A stretch of 7,711 bases of DNA from assembly GCA_030052355.1 (NCBI GenBank), contig JASIGS010000337.1:1-7711 (forward strand), given 5' to 3'. The position numbers were made by a program, and so were the translations under genes. Positions 1-5,756 of this stretch are shown here, piece by piece; position 1 is the stretch's first letter; each line of letters opens with the position of its first letter. This stretch comes from Streptosporangiaceae bacterium (GTDB taxonomy: Bacteria > Actinomycetota > Actinomycetes > Streptosporangiales > Streptosporangiaceae). Below the pieces are notes generated by a model. That model saw nothing but the letters and a program-made list of their open reading frames with translations. It searched no databases and was not told where the DNA came from.

Positions 1-153
1 CTCCGCGCCGGGGTTCTTGGTCCAGACACCCTGCGGGCCGCGGAAGTCCGGAATGCCGGAGTCGGTGGAAATGCCCGCGCCGGTCAGCACGGCCAGGCTG
101 CTGACGCGGTCCGCCCACTGGCCGATGCCCGCCAGCCCGTCGCTGCTCGCCAC
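1..153 (-). CDS. Sirtuin (NAD-dependent protein deacylase), N-terminal part, cut by window edge
   Basis: The first 51 codons of a Sir2-family NAD-dependent deacylase are visible; the rest lies beyond the left edge. Residues 25-29 read GAGIS and continue through T30, D31 to SGIPDFRG (32-39), then [12 protein letters not shown]. This is the sirtuin NAD-binding signature [15 protein letters not shown] plus the following G(V/L)W. Family members remove acyl groups from protein lysines using NAD, making nicotinamide and O-acyl-ADP-ribose; bacterial ones commonly act on acyl-CoA synthetases. The GTG start at 153 is chosen because AAGGA sits 7 bases upstream of it on the minus strand. An in-frame GTG at 171 is possible but has no good ribosome site, and an in-frame TGA lies just upstream of it. 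The zinc-binding cysteines and catalytic histidine are outside the window, so completeness cannot be judged. Confidence 0.9.
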   Translation of the reverse strand, partial: MASSDGLAGIGQWADRVSSLAVLTGAGISTDSGIPDFRGPQGVWTKNPGAE

Positions 154-179
154 CAGAACATCCTTCGGCACTGTCGCCA

Positions 180-235
180 GGTCGGCAAGTCAGCGGAAAA
201 CCTTCGCAAATCGGGCGTTCCGACGGGTCGGCAAG
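180..235. repeat. Pair of 10-bp direct repeats upstream of the sirtuin gene
   Basis: GGTCGGCAAG occurs at 180-189 and again at 226-235, 46 bp apart, in the gap upstream of the sirtuin start at 153. The positions would suit an activator or repressor binding to two faces of the promoter, but no convincing -35/-10 pair is visible and chance is possible at this length and composition. Confidence 0.3.
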
Positions 236-250
236 ATCATCGCGAATCGT

Positions 251-294
251 GGGTGTGAAGTTCTGTCGCCTATAGCCGACAGAGCTTCACACCC
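251..294. terminator. 44-bp near-perfect palindrome, probable hairpin terminator behind bioY
   Basis: The left arm GGGTGTGAAGTTCTGTCG (251-268) pairs with the right arm CGACAGAGCTTCACACCC (277-294) around CCTATAGC. There is one imperfect position in 18 (261 versus 284), which is a G-U pair when read as plus-strand RNA. It lies 57 bp beyond the bioY stop and about 100 bp before the sirtuin start, both on the minus strand, so a terminator for bioY fits. There is no clear U-run after it, which is common for actinomycete terminators. Because it is symmetrical and unusually long, a protein-binding or palindromic repeat element is the alternative. Confidence 0.55.
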
Positions 295-350
295 ATAAGA
301 TCATCTTCCCGAGTAGGACGTTCCGGACGAGACCGATTGTCCTTGGTGCA

Positions 351-971
351 CTATTTGCCGGGAACGTCATCCTGCCGGCGGCCGGCCAGCTTCCAGGCGA
401 CGGGCAGCAGGCCGGCGGCGATCGCGGCCTTGATGGCATCCCCGGCGACGAACGGCGTGAACCCGTCGGCGAGCGTGGCCCCCGCGCTCAGGTGCGCGTC
501 AAGCGCCAGCCAGGTGAGGCCGAAGGCGTAGATGATGATCTCGCCGACGATCATCGCGGGTACCGAGCTCAGCACTGACCGGTCGGCGCCGCGGGAAGCC
601 AGGTAGCCGTACGCGGCCGCGGCGAAGAAGAACCCGACGACGTAGCCGAACGACGCACCCGCGTAGCCGGACGTGCCGCCGGCAAACCACGGCAGCCCGG
701 CCACCCCCGCGACCGCGTACAAGGCCATGGCGGCTGCCGCGCGCCGCCAGCCGAGTGCCGTTCCGGCCAGCAGCACGCCGAGCGTCTGCCCCGTGATGGG
801 CACGGGCGTGAACGACAGGTGGATAGAGATCTGAGCCAGTGCCCCGACGAAGCCCGCCGCGCCGACGACCAGCAGCACGTCCCTTGCGATCTGCGCGGTC
901 CGACCGCGCCGCAGCGCGATCAGGTCACCGAGCACGAGTGCGCGCGGGCGTTCGATGGCAACTGAGGACAT
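351..971 (-). CDS. bioY: BioY, biotin-specific S component of an ECF transporter
   Basis: The gene encodes a 206-residue hydrophobic integral membrane protein that captures biotin. In group II ECF transporters BioY docks with a shared EcfAA'T energy module; some BioY proteins have been reported to work alone. Family marks are ITGQTLGVLLAG (59-70, the BioY signature), GLPWFAGG (92-99), the motif 106-114 (GASFGYVVG, where many BioY proteins have PTGGY), and the C-terminal FVAGDAIKAAIAAGL (174-188). The reading frame extends upstream to 1280, but the ATG at 971 is preferred. It has GAGAGG 7 bases upstream, gives the usual BioY length, and avoids running antisense through the neighbouring divergent gene. 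No bioM/bioN (ATPase/T component) genes and no biotin synthesis genes are in the window, so it is a solitary S component here. It is divergent from the DUF6314-type gene and ends in TAG before a strong hairpin. Confidence 0.92.
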   Translation of the reverse strand: MSSVAIERPRALVLGDLIALRRGRTAQIARDVLLVVGAAGFVGALAQISIHLSFTPVPITGQTLGVLLAGTALGWRRAAAAMALYAVAGVAGLPWFAGGTSGYAGASFGYVVGFFFAAAAYGYLASRGADRSVLSSVPAMIVGEIIIYAFGLTWLALDAHLSAGATLADGFTPFVAGDAIKAAIAAGLLPVAWKLAGRRQDDVPGK

Positions 972-1017
972 GCGGGGGCCTCTCGGGAGGGCCGCGGGGG
1001 TCACGGCCGGTCGAGCA

Positions 1018-1030
1018 GGGACGTTATCAC
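1018..1030 (-). promoter_or_regulatory. Possible -10 region for bioY
   Basis: On the minus strand the sequence GTGATAACGT occurs about 50 bp upstream of the bioY ATG. It contains a TG-n-TAnnnT (extended -10) pattern and is one of the few AT-containing spots in the 100-bp divergent gap. No convincing -35 is present 17-18 bp upstream. I see no recognisable biotin repressor (BirA or BioQ) operator in the gap. Weak assignment from pattern only. Confidence 0.22.
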
Positions 1031-1074
1031 GGCCGCCCGGGGTCGCGAGCCGACTACCAGGTAGCGTGCAGGTC

Positions 1075-1557
1075 GTGACGCGCGAGGGGAGTGGGCAGGC
1101 CAGCCAGCCGCTGGCCGGCGCCACCCTTCGGTACCTGCAGGGCGACTGGAGCCTGACCCGGCATATCACCGACCACCGGGCGCGCCGCACCGGCTCGTTC
1201 GCCGGGCAGGCGATCTTCCGGCCCGCCCCGGGGCAGGCCGGCCGCGGCCAGCTGGAATACCGCGAGCAGGGCGAGTTCACGTTCGGAGGGCACCGCGGGC
1301 CAGCCTGGCGGGAGCTGATCCTGGTCGGGACGCCGGACGGCGCCGCGGACGTGCTGTTCGCCGACGGCCGCCCGTTCTACCGGCTGGACCTGCGTGCCGG
1401 GCACTGGCGGGCCGAACACCCGTGCAGCGACGACCGCTACGAGGTGACGGTCAGCGTGCTCAGCGCCGACTGCTTCACCGAGTCGTGGCAGGCGCGCGGA
1501 CCCGACAAGGACTACGACATGACCGCGACATTCACCAGGACGGGACGGCAGGCGTGA
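1075..1557 (+). CDS. DUF6314-type protein of unknown function
   Basis: A small soluble protein (160 residues from the GTG at 1075) with no signal peptide or membrane segment. Its conserved points match my recollection of the DUF6314 family found in actinobacteria and fungi: QGDW near 22-25, SFAGQAIF 41-48, YREQGEF 62-68, DVLFADGRPFYRLDL 92-106, HPCSDDRYE 115-123 and SWQARGPDKDYDMTA 137-151. The alternating hydrophobic strands suggest a beta-barrel, perhaps calycin-like, fold; no enzymatic function is established to my knowledge. The start is uncertain. GTG 1066 and GTG 1075 are both in frame with weak ribosome sites, while the ATGs at 955 and 970 would overlap the divergent bioY start. A short CTACC-A-GGTAG palindrome (1054-1064) sits right before the start. 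The TGA stop overlaps the next gene's GTG (GTGA at 1554-1557), so the two are almost certainly co-translated. Confidence 0.75.
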   Translation: MTREGSGQASQPLAGATLRYLQGDWSLTRHITDHRARRTGSFAGQAIFRPAPGQAGRGQLEYREQGEFTFGGHRGPAWRELILVGTPDGAADVLFADGRPFYRLDLRAGHWRAEHPCSDDRYEVTVSVLSADCFTESWQARGPDKDYDMTATFTRTGRQA

Positions 1558-3170
1558 CGCTGACCGAGTACTCCGGCACGATTCCGCGGCTGCTCGCGCA
1601 GGCCGCGGAGCGGGACGGCGGCAAACCCTGGATCCGCAGCGACGAAGGCTCGCTGACGTTCGGCGGCACGGTCGCCGCGGTCAGCCTGGCCGCTGACGCG
1701 CTGCGCGCCGCCGGGATACGCCGCGGCGACCTGGTCATGATGACCGCCCGCACGACACCTCAGTACCTGGTGTGCTGGCTCGCGGTCACGACGATGGGCG
1801 CGGTCGCGGTGGCCGTGAACCCGCGCAGCACGGCCGCGGAACTAGCCGGCCTGGTCGGCCAGGTCGAGCCGAAGCTGCTCGTCACCGATGTGCAGCTAGC
1901 CGACGTCGTGGCCGAGGCCAGCAACGGGACCGGCGCCGCGGACGGCCGCGGCGGCAGGGCAAGCGCGTTCCCTCCCGTAACAGATGTGCTATCGCTGCTG
2001 CCGCCGGACTGGTCCGACCAGCGCGCGATGGCCGGCCGTGCTCGCGACGCGAGACTGCCCGACGCCGGCGTGACACCCGGCGACCTGGCCGTGCTGATCC
2101 CGACGTCGGGCACGACCGGCCGGTCGAAGCTGGTCATGCAGACCCACCGCGCGTACGCGATGGCGGGCGAAGGGTTCCCGTTCTGGATGGAGCTCACCGC
2201 GGACGACGTGCTGATGACTACGCTGCCGCTGTTCCACGTCAACGCGCCGTGCTACTCGGTCATGGGCTCGCTGGCGTGCGGGGCGGGGCTGCTGCTCGTG
2301 CCGCGGTTCTCGGCGAGCACGTTCCTGGACACGGCGCGCCGCCACGGCGCCACCGAGTTCAACGCCATCGGCGCGATGCTGGAGATCCTCATGCGCCAGC
2401 CCGAGCGGCCCGACGACGCGGACACTGCGTTGCGGCTGTGCTACACCGGGCCTGCGCCCGAGCGCGCACGGCAGCTTGAGATGGAACGCCGGTTCGGGCT
2501 GCGAATCGTCGTGGGCTACGCGATGTCGGAGTCGCCGTACGGGCTGATCTGGGCCCGCGGCTCACGGCCGTACGGGACGCTCGGCTCAGTACGCCAGCAC
2601 CCGGTACTCGGCACCATCAACGAGGTCCGGGTGGCGGACTCCGCCGGCACGGTACTCGGCGCCGGCGAGACCGGCGAGCTGGAACTGCGCAACCCCGTGC
2701 TGACGCCGGGCTACTGGGCAATGCCGGAGGAGACCGCCGCGGTCATGGACGATGGCTGGCTGCGCAGCGGTGACCTGGTGACCGTCGAGGCGGACGGAAC
2801 GTACACGTTCGTGTCCAGGGTCAAGGAAGTGATCAGGCGCCGCGGCGAGAACCTGTCTCCGCTGGAGGTGGAGGAGGTGCTGAGCGCTCACCCGTCCGTG
2901 CTCGACTGCGCGGTCGTCGGCGTTCCCTCCGAGCTGTCCGAAGAGGACGTCAAGGCGTTCATCGTGCCGGCCGCCGGCGCGCGGCCGGACTTCGGTGAGC
3001 TGAGGGACTTTGCCGCTGACCGGCTGGCGTCCTTCAAGGTGCCGAGGTACTGGCAGCTGATCGACGAGCTGCCGCGCACTCCGACCGCGCGGGTCGCCAA
3101 ACACAGGCTGCCGTCCGGCCATCCTGACGGTGAGTACGACGCAGAGGCCGCCAGCACACGGGAAGCGTGA
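1554..3170 (+). CDS. CaiC-like acyl-CoA ligase (ANL superfamily, AMP-forming)
   Basis: A 538-residue adenylate-forming enzyme. The family activates a carboxylic acid with ATP to an acyl-AMP and passes it to CoA. Visible core motifs are the P-loop TSGTTGRSK (184-192), the substrate/adenylate motif GYAMSE (321-326, usual YGxTE with the Glu kept), LRSGD (403-407, ribose-binding Asp), and the hinge RVKEVIRRRGEN (422-433). RRRGEN in place of the commoner xxGGxN is typical of carnitine/crotonobetaine-CoA ligase-like members. The C-terminal A10 motif reads PRTPTARVAK, with Arg513 at the place of the catalytic Lys; the nearest Lys is 516. Length is normal for the family. The GTG start at 1554 overlaps the upstream TGA and gives an N-terminus (TLTEYSGTIPRLLAQAAERDGGKP) that begins at the usual point before the domain. 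The substrate cannot be told: there is no CaiB or dehydrogenase neighbour in the window. Confidence 0.88.
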   Translation: MTLTEYSGTIPRLLAQAAERDGGKPWIRSDEGSLTFGGTVAAVSLAADALRAAGIRRGDLVMMTARTTPQYLVCWLAVTTMGAVAVAVNPRSTAAELAGLVGQVEPKLLVTDVQLADVVAEASNGTGAADGRGGRASAFPPVTDVLSLLPPDWSDQRAMAGRARDARLPDAGVTPGDLAVLIPTSGTTGRSKLVMQTHRAYAMAGEGFPFWMELTADDVLMTTLPLFHVNAPCYSVMGSLACGAGLLLVPRFSASTFLDTARRHGATEFNAIGAMLEILMRQPERPDDADTALRLCYTGPAPERARQLEMERRFGLRIVVGYAMSESPYGLIWARGSRPYGTLGSVRQHPVLGTINEVRVADSAGTVLGAGETGELELRNPVLTPGYWAMPEETAAVMDDGWLRSGDLVTVEADGTYTFVSRVKEVIRRRGENLSPLEVEEVLSAHPSVLDCAVVGVPSELSEEDVKAFIVPAAGARPDFGELRDFAADRLASFKVPRYWQLIDELPRTPTARVAKHRLPSGHPDGEYDAEAASTREA

Positions 3171-3185
3171 CCGTCGGGAGGCGAG

Positions 3186-3198
3186 GGGGACTGTCCCC
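3186..3198. terminator. Short GC palindrome between convergent genes
   Basis: GGGGAC-T-GTCCCC is a perfect 13-bp palindrome in the 27-bp gap between the acyl-CoA ligase stop (3170) and the GntR stop (TAG, 3198-3200). It can fold as a five-pair GGGGA/TCCCC stem with a three-base loop. The position suggests a compact bidirectional terminator, but the stem is short and there is no U-run, so this is tentative. Confidence 0.35.
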
Positions 3199-3635
3199 TA
3201 CGTAGTGCGCAGCCTGGCGAGCGCCTGGCGGACGGCTGTCTCGGCCGCTTCGTCGCCGAGGCCGAGATCCCTGGCCGCCGCGGCGAACCGGTCAGCGGCA
3301 GCGGCCAGCGCGTGCTGCTGAGCGAGCTCGGCGTGTTTCGCCGCCGCGGGCTGCGCGACCAGGGTGCCGCCGCGACCACGGGTGATGAGCAGCCCGGCGG
3401 ACTCCAGCTCGGAGTAGGCGCGCGCGATGGTCCCGGGCGCAAGGCCCAGGTCGCCCGCCAGCTGGCGGACCGACGGCAGACGGCTTCCTGGCGACAGCTG
3501 ACCGGCCACGACCAGGCCGGCGATCTGCTCGCGCAGCTGTTCGTACGGCGGGACCGGCCGGGACAGGTCGACGCGCAGGACGGGAGGACCGGAGTGCGCT
3601 GAGTCGCCGCCGGACGTCTCGTCGCGAGCGGTCAA
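3198..3635 (-). CDS. GntR-family transcriptional regulator, YtrA-like
   Basis: A 145-residue DNA-binding protein. Residues 21-95 form a GntR winged helix-turn-helix: PPYEQLREQIAGLV (29-42), LSPGSRLPSVRQLAGDLG (47-64), APGTIARAYSELESAGLL (66-83), then the wing TRGRGGTLVAQ (85-95). The remaining 50 residues are a short Ala-rich helical tail. GntR proteins of the YtrA subfamily have such a short effector/dimerisation tail and usually sit beside membrane protein or ABC transporter genes. The start is TTG at 3635: no ATG or GTG occurs before the conserved domain, and an in-frame TGA (stop of the upstream membrane protein gene, 3639-3641) is only one codon away. The pair is therefore translationally coupled. 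It probably represses its own operon through the inverted repeat at 4719-4746; this is inferred from position and symmetry. Confidence 0.88.
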   Translation of the reverse strand: MTARDETSGGDSAHSGPPVLRVDLSRPVPPYEQLREQIAGLVVAGQLSPGSRLPSVRQLAGDLGLAPGTIARAYSELESAGLLITRGRGGTLVAQPAAAKHAELAQQHALAAAADRFAAAARDLGLGDEAAETAVRQALARLRTT

Positions 3636-3638
3636 GCC

Positions 3639-4685
3639 TCAGCCCGCCGCGCCGGTTGGCTCGGCGCCGGGAGCGCTGCCCGGCCCCGCGCCCGGCCTGT
3701 GCCCAGTACCCGGACCCTGCCCGGTACGCGGGCCGTCTCCCGGTCCGGCGCCCTGCGAACTCGCCGGGCCGCCGGCTGCGCGGCGCGTCCGCCTGATCCA
3801 GCCGCTCAGCACCAGCCAGCTCAGCGCGGCGGCGGCGGCGCAGCCCAGGCCTGTCCAGATCATGATCCGGCTGCCAAGGTATGCGGTCGGCGAGACGGAA
3901 GGGACCGGCACGGCAAGCCCGTTGCTGCCCGCGATCAGCAGCGCGGCCAGCGCGATCAGCTGCAAGGCGAGAACGGCCCCGGTGATCGCCCGCCCGGCCT
4001 GCCGGCGCTGCAGTTCGTCGATGTCCCGGTCGGCGGCCTCGCCAGGCTGCGGCCTGGCGGCGATCCTGCGCAGTCCGGCGGTGCCCAGCAGCAGGGCGGC
4101 CACCGACAACGCCGCAGCACCGAGGGTCACCGTCAGTCCGGGCCAGGCGGTCTGGCCGCCAGAAAAGAAAGAGCCCGCACCCTGGAACGGCTGCCAGCGG
4201 CCATAGTGGATCGTCGGCGCGGCGGCGAACACGACTGGCACCGCGAGCGTCAGCACCGTGGTGACCACGACCGCAACGGCGGCCCAGCGCGGGGCGTAAT
4301 CCCTGGCCCGCCTGGCCTGCAAGGTCGCGGCACGGCGCACGCCCCAGGCGGGCGGCTGCGCGGAGTACTCGCCAGCGAGCAAGCCGAGGAGGTAACCGCC
4401 CGCGCAGGCCAGCGGCGCCAGCCAGCCGCGCTGGTCGAGAACCAGGATCAGCCCGATCAGCAGGCCGAATCCGAGTCCTTCAAACCCCGATCGGGTGACC
4501 TTAGCCGCGTGCGTCCGCGCCGCGCTCGCGCTGTCGCCCGGCTCGCGGAACGCCGACCGCGAGCCCAGCGTCCGCAACGCGAGAGCGCACCCGATGACCA
4601 GCGCCGGGATCCCGGCGAAGGTCGCGGCCAGGATGAGCCAGACCCATACAGGAACGCCCGCGATGCCGTGCGTGGTGGTCGTCAT
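3639..4685 (-). CDS. Seven-helix membrane protein of unknown function, in operon with GntR
   Basis: A 348-residue integral membrane protein that I do not recognise at family level. Hydrophobic segments lie near residues 12-36, 68-85, 88-106, 134-155, 181-205, 233-253 and 272-297, giving about seven transmembrane helices. The basic RRAATLQARRAR loop (117-128) suggests that loop is cytoplasmic. The last 45 residues (304-348) are low-complexity, rich in Gly, Pro and Ala with scattered Arg. The ATG at 4685 is chosen because GGGAG sits 7 bases upstream; the frame could extend to an ATG at 4703, but that has no ribosome site. The gene is followed, after TGA and one codon, by the YtrA-type GntR regulator. 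YtrA-type regulators often control membrane proteins or exporters linked to envelope stress or antimicrobial response, so such a role is plausible but unproven. There is no ATPase gene beside it, so this is not an obvious complete ABC transporter. Confidence 0.82.
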   Translation of the reverse strand: MTTTTHGIAGVPVWVWLILAATFAGIPALVIGCALALRTLGSRSAFREPGDSASAARTHAAKVTRSGFEGLGFGLLIGLILVLDQRGWLAPLACAGGYLLGLLAGEYSAQPPAWGVRRAATLQARRARDYAPRWAAVAVVVTTVLTLAVPVVFAAAPTIHYGRWQPFQGAGSFFSGGQTAWPGLTVTLGAAALSVAALLLGTAGLRRIAARPQPGEAADRDIDELQRRQAGRAITGAVLALQLIALAALLIAGSNGLAVPVPSVSPTAYLGSRIMIWTGLGCAAAAALSWLVLSGWIRRTRRAAGGPASSQGAGPGDGPRTGQGPGTGHRPGAGPGSAPGAEPTGAAG

Positions 4686-4718
4686 ATCGCGCTCCCGGTT
4701 CATCGGATGCACGAGCAA

Positions 4719-4746
4719 ATTATGTATCAGATGCTTGATACATAAT
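4719..4746. promoter_or_regulatory. Perfect 11-6-11 inverted repeat, probable GntR operator
   Basis: ATTATGTATCA (4719-4729) and TGATACATAAT (4736-4746) are exact reverse complements separated by GATGCT. The AT-rich site stands out in a very GC-rich region. It overlaps the -10 element and predicted start of the promoter for the membrane protein/GntR operon, 34 bp upstream of its ATG. A dimeric winged-helix repressor bound here would block transcription, so autoregulation by the operon's own GntR protein is the simplest reading. It also lies upstream of the divergent secreted-protein gene. Confidence 0.72.
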
Positions 4747-4770
4747 GGGTCGTGGAGTCAGCGCAGTCAA
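4742..4770 (-). promoter_or_regulatory. Sigma70-type promoter for the membrane protein/GntR operon
   Basis: On the minus strand TTGACT (4770-4765) is followed after 17 bp by CATTAT (4747-4742). The -35 matches TTGACA at five of six positions, and the -10 matches TATAAT at four of six. Transcription would begin near 4735, inside the inverted repeat, leaving a leader of about 50 bases with a GGGAG ribosome site. Confidence 0.5.
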
Positions 4771-4924
4771 GTCCACTCGGCTCGGCCTGCGGGCGGGCCG
4801 CAGTCCGACGTTGTCCGGCCAATGCGTTTGCGGTTGCCCGGAATTGACCGGTCAGCCATGGTTCGCGGTAGGCGCCGCGATGCGCCGTCCAACGCCTGTC
4901 CCGTCTCTGCTCAGGGGGTACAGC

Positions 4925-5701
4925 TTGCGAAAGCTCGGGCTCTTCACGGCCACGTTCGGCATCGTGGCGCTGGCTTGCATCTCAGCATCGGCCGCGCAGG
5001 CCAGCGTCGCCACCACCCGCCCGTCTGCGACGTTCCATTTCAAGGCCGTGCGGGTAGACCAGGGCACCAAGCCCGTAGTGATCTACTCGACCAGTCACCT
5101 GCCGGCCAAGTCGGTCAGCTACCTGCAGCGCCAGTTCGGCTCGGCACACGTCTGGGAGAACGTTGAGAAGCTCAAGGCCGCGAGCGGCACGGTCACGGCG
5201 CCAGGCGTGGAGATGGGCAAGTATGCATACCGGCTGCGCGTGATGCAGGGCAGCAAGGTCGTCGTCACGTCTGCTGCACGCACGCTCTACTCCTACGGCA
5301 GCGTCCCGCTGAACGCGTTCTGCAATGAGTCACAAGCGGGTTACTGCGGCTCGCCGCAGACCGTGCAGATAGGGCAGACGGTGTTCACCTACACGGTGGA
5401 GAGCGGCGCTCCTAACTCCTACCCGGACTACACGGACGTGCTAGAACTCAACTCGACGAGCTGTGACGCCATCACCGTGCGGTACGCGACCGACGACACC
5501 AACAGCGGCGACGACGTGTATGAAGAAGTCATCCAGGCGCGGTCGGACCCGCAGTACGGTCAGGCGGGCATCGACACCATCGCCACGTTCCAGGCGACGC
5601 TTGACGGCGGACCGTTCTATCTCGAGGACTCTGAGACCGAGGGGTATCAGATCTACATGAACGGGTCGGCGAGCTGTTACACGCCGTCCGGTTTGCCGTA
5701 G
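4925..5701 (+). CDS. Secreted protein of unknown family
   Basis: A 258-residue exported protein that I do not recognise. The start TTG at 4925 is preferred: AGGGGG lies 6 bases upstream, and the product opens with an ideal Sec signal peptide (MRK, then a hydrophobic stretch to about residue 22, ending SASAAQA with cleavage likely after residue 26). ATG 4880 in the same frame, with a weaker GGTAGG, would add 15 residues and is the alternative. The mature part carries four cysteines (in FCNESQAGYCG, TSCDA and SASCYT), enough for two disulfides. It is rich in Thr, Ser, Tyr and acidic residues with short beta-type segments, as expected for an extracellular beta-rich domain. There is no LPXTG anchor, no C-terminal helix, and no recognisable enzyme motif. 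It is divergent from the membrane protein/GntR operon and could share its operator. It converges on the isomerase-type gene across a hairpin terminator. Confidence 0.75.
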   Translation: MRKLGLFTATFGIVALACISASAAQASVATTRPSATFHFKAVRVDQGTKPVVIYSTSHLPAKSVSYLQRQFGSAHVWENVEKLKAASGTVTAPGVEMGKYAYRLRVMQGSKVVVTSAARTLYSYGSVPLNAFCNESQAGYCGSPQTVQIGQTVFTYTVESGAPNSYPDYTDVLELNSTSCDAITVRYATDDTNSGDDVYEEVIQARSDPQYGQAGIDTIATFQATLDGGPFYLEDSETEGYQIYMNGSASCYTPSGLP

Positions 5702-5707
5702 CCGCAG

Positions 5708-5749
5708 ACGGGGGCTGGGCAGCTGTGGTTCCAGCCGCCGAGCCCCCGT
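5708..5749. terminator. Bidirectional hairpin terminator between convergent genes
   Basis: ACGGGGGCT (5708-5716) pairs perfectly with AGCCCCCGT (5741-5749). The intervening bases hold a second nested stem, GGCTGG with CCAGCC. The hairpin fills the 55-bp gap between the secreted-protein stop (TAG, 5699-5701) and the stop of the convergent isomerase-type gene (5757), so it can end transcripts from both sides. No U-run follows on either strand. Confidence 0.7.
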
Positions 5750-5756
5750 TACTGAG

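Noticed and set aside
1054..1064. CTACC-A-GGTAG palindrome as an operator for the DUF6314-type gene
   Set aside because: At 11 bp it is too short to support as a feature on its own; noted only in that gene's entry.
972..1280. N-terminal extension of BioY up to 1280
   Set aside because: The added residues do not resemble the family, would lie antisense to the conserved DUF6314-type domain, and the ATG at 971 has a good ribosome site.
1772..2479. Plus-strand open frame inside the acyl-CoA ligase gene
   Set aside because: It is an out-of-frame reading of a gene whose real frame carries all the ANL motifs; the product is Arg-rich and featureless.
2586..3122. Minus-strand open frame opposite the ligase
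   Set aside because: It is a shadow of the real coding frame, with no motif and no ribosome site.
3699..4745. Long plus-strand open frame opposite the membrane protein gene
   Set aside because: It is antisense to a protein with clear transmembrane periodicity, its product is Arg/Gln/Gly-rich without motifs, and long antisense frames are expected at this GC content.
4845..4854. TGACCGGTCA palindrome with overlapping TTGACC as a promoter/operator for the secreted protein
   Set aside because: No -10 hexamer lies at the right distance, and a 10-bp palindrome of this composition is likely by chance in high-GC DNA.
4745..4924. Upstream ATG at 4745 for the secreted protein
   Set aside because: It sits inside the operator palindrome, has no ribosome site, and would bury the signal peptide about 60 residues inside the protein.
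4970..4990. Lipobox (lipoprotein signal) at ALAC in the secreted protein
   Set aside because: The residue at -3 is Ala and at -2 Leu, unlike the L-[AS]-[GA]-C consensus; the hydrophobic stretch continues past the Cys to a standard AQA cleavage site.
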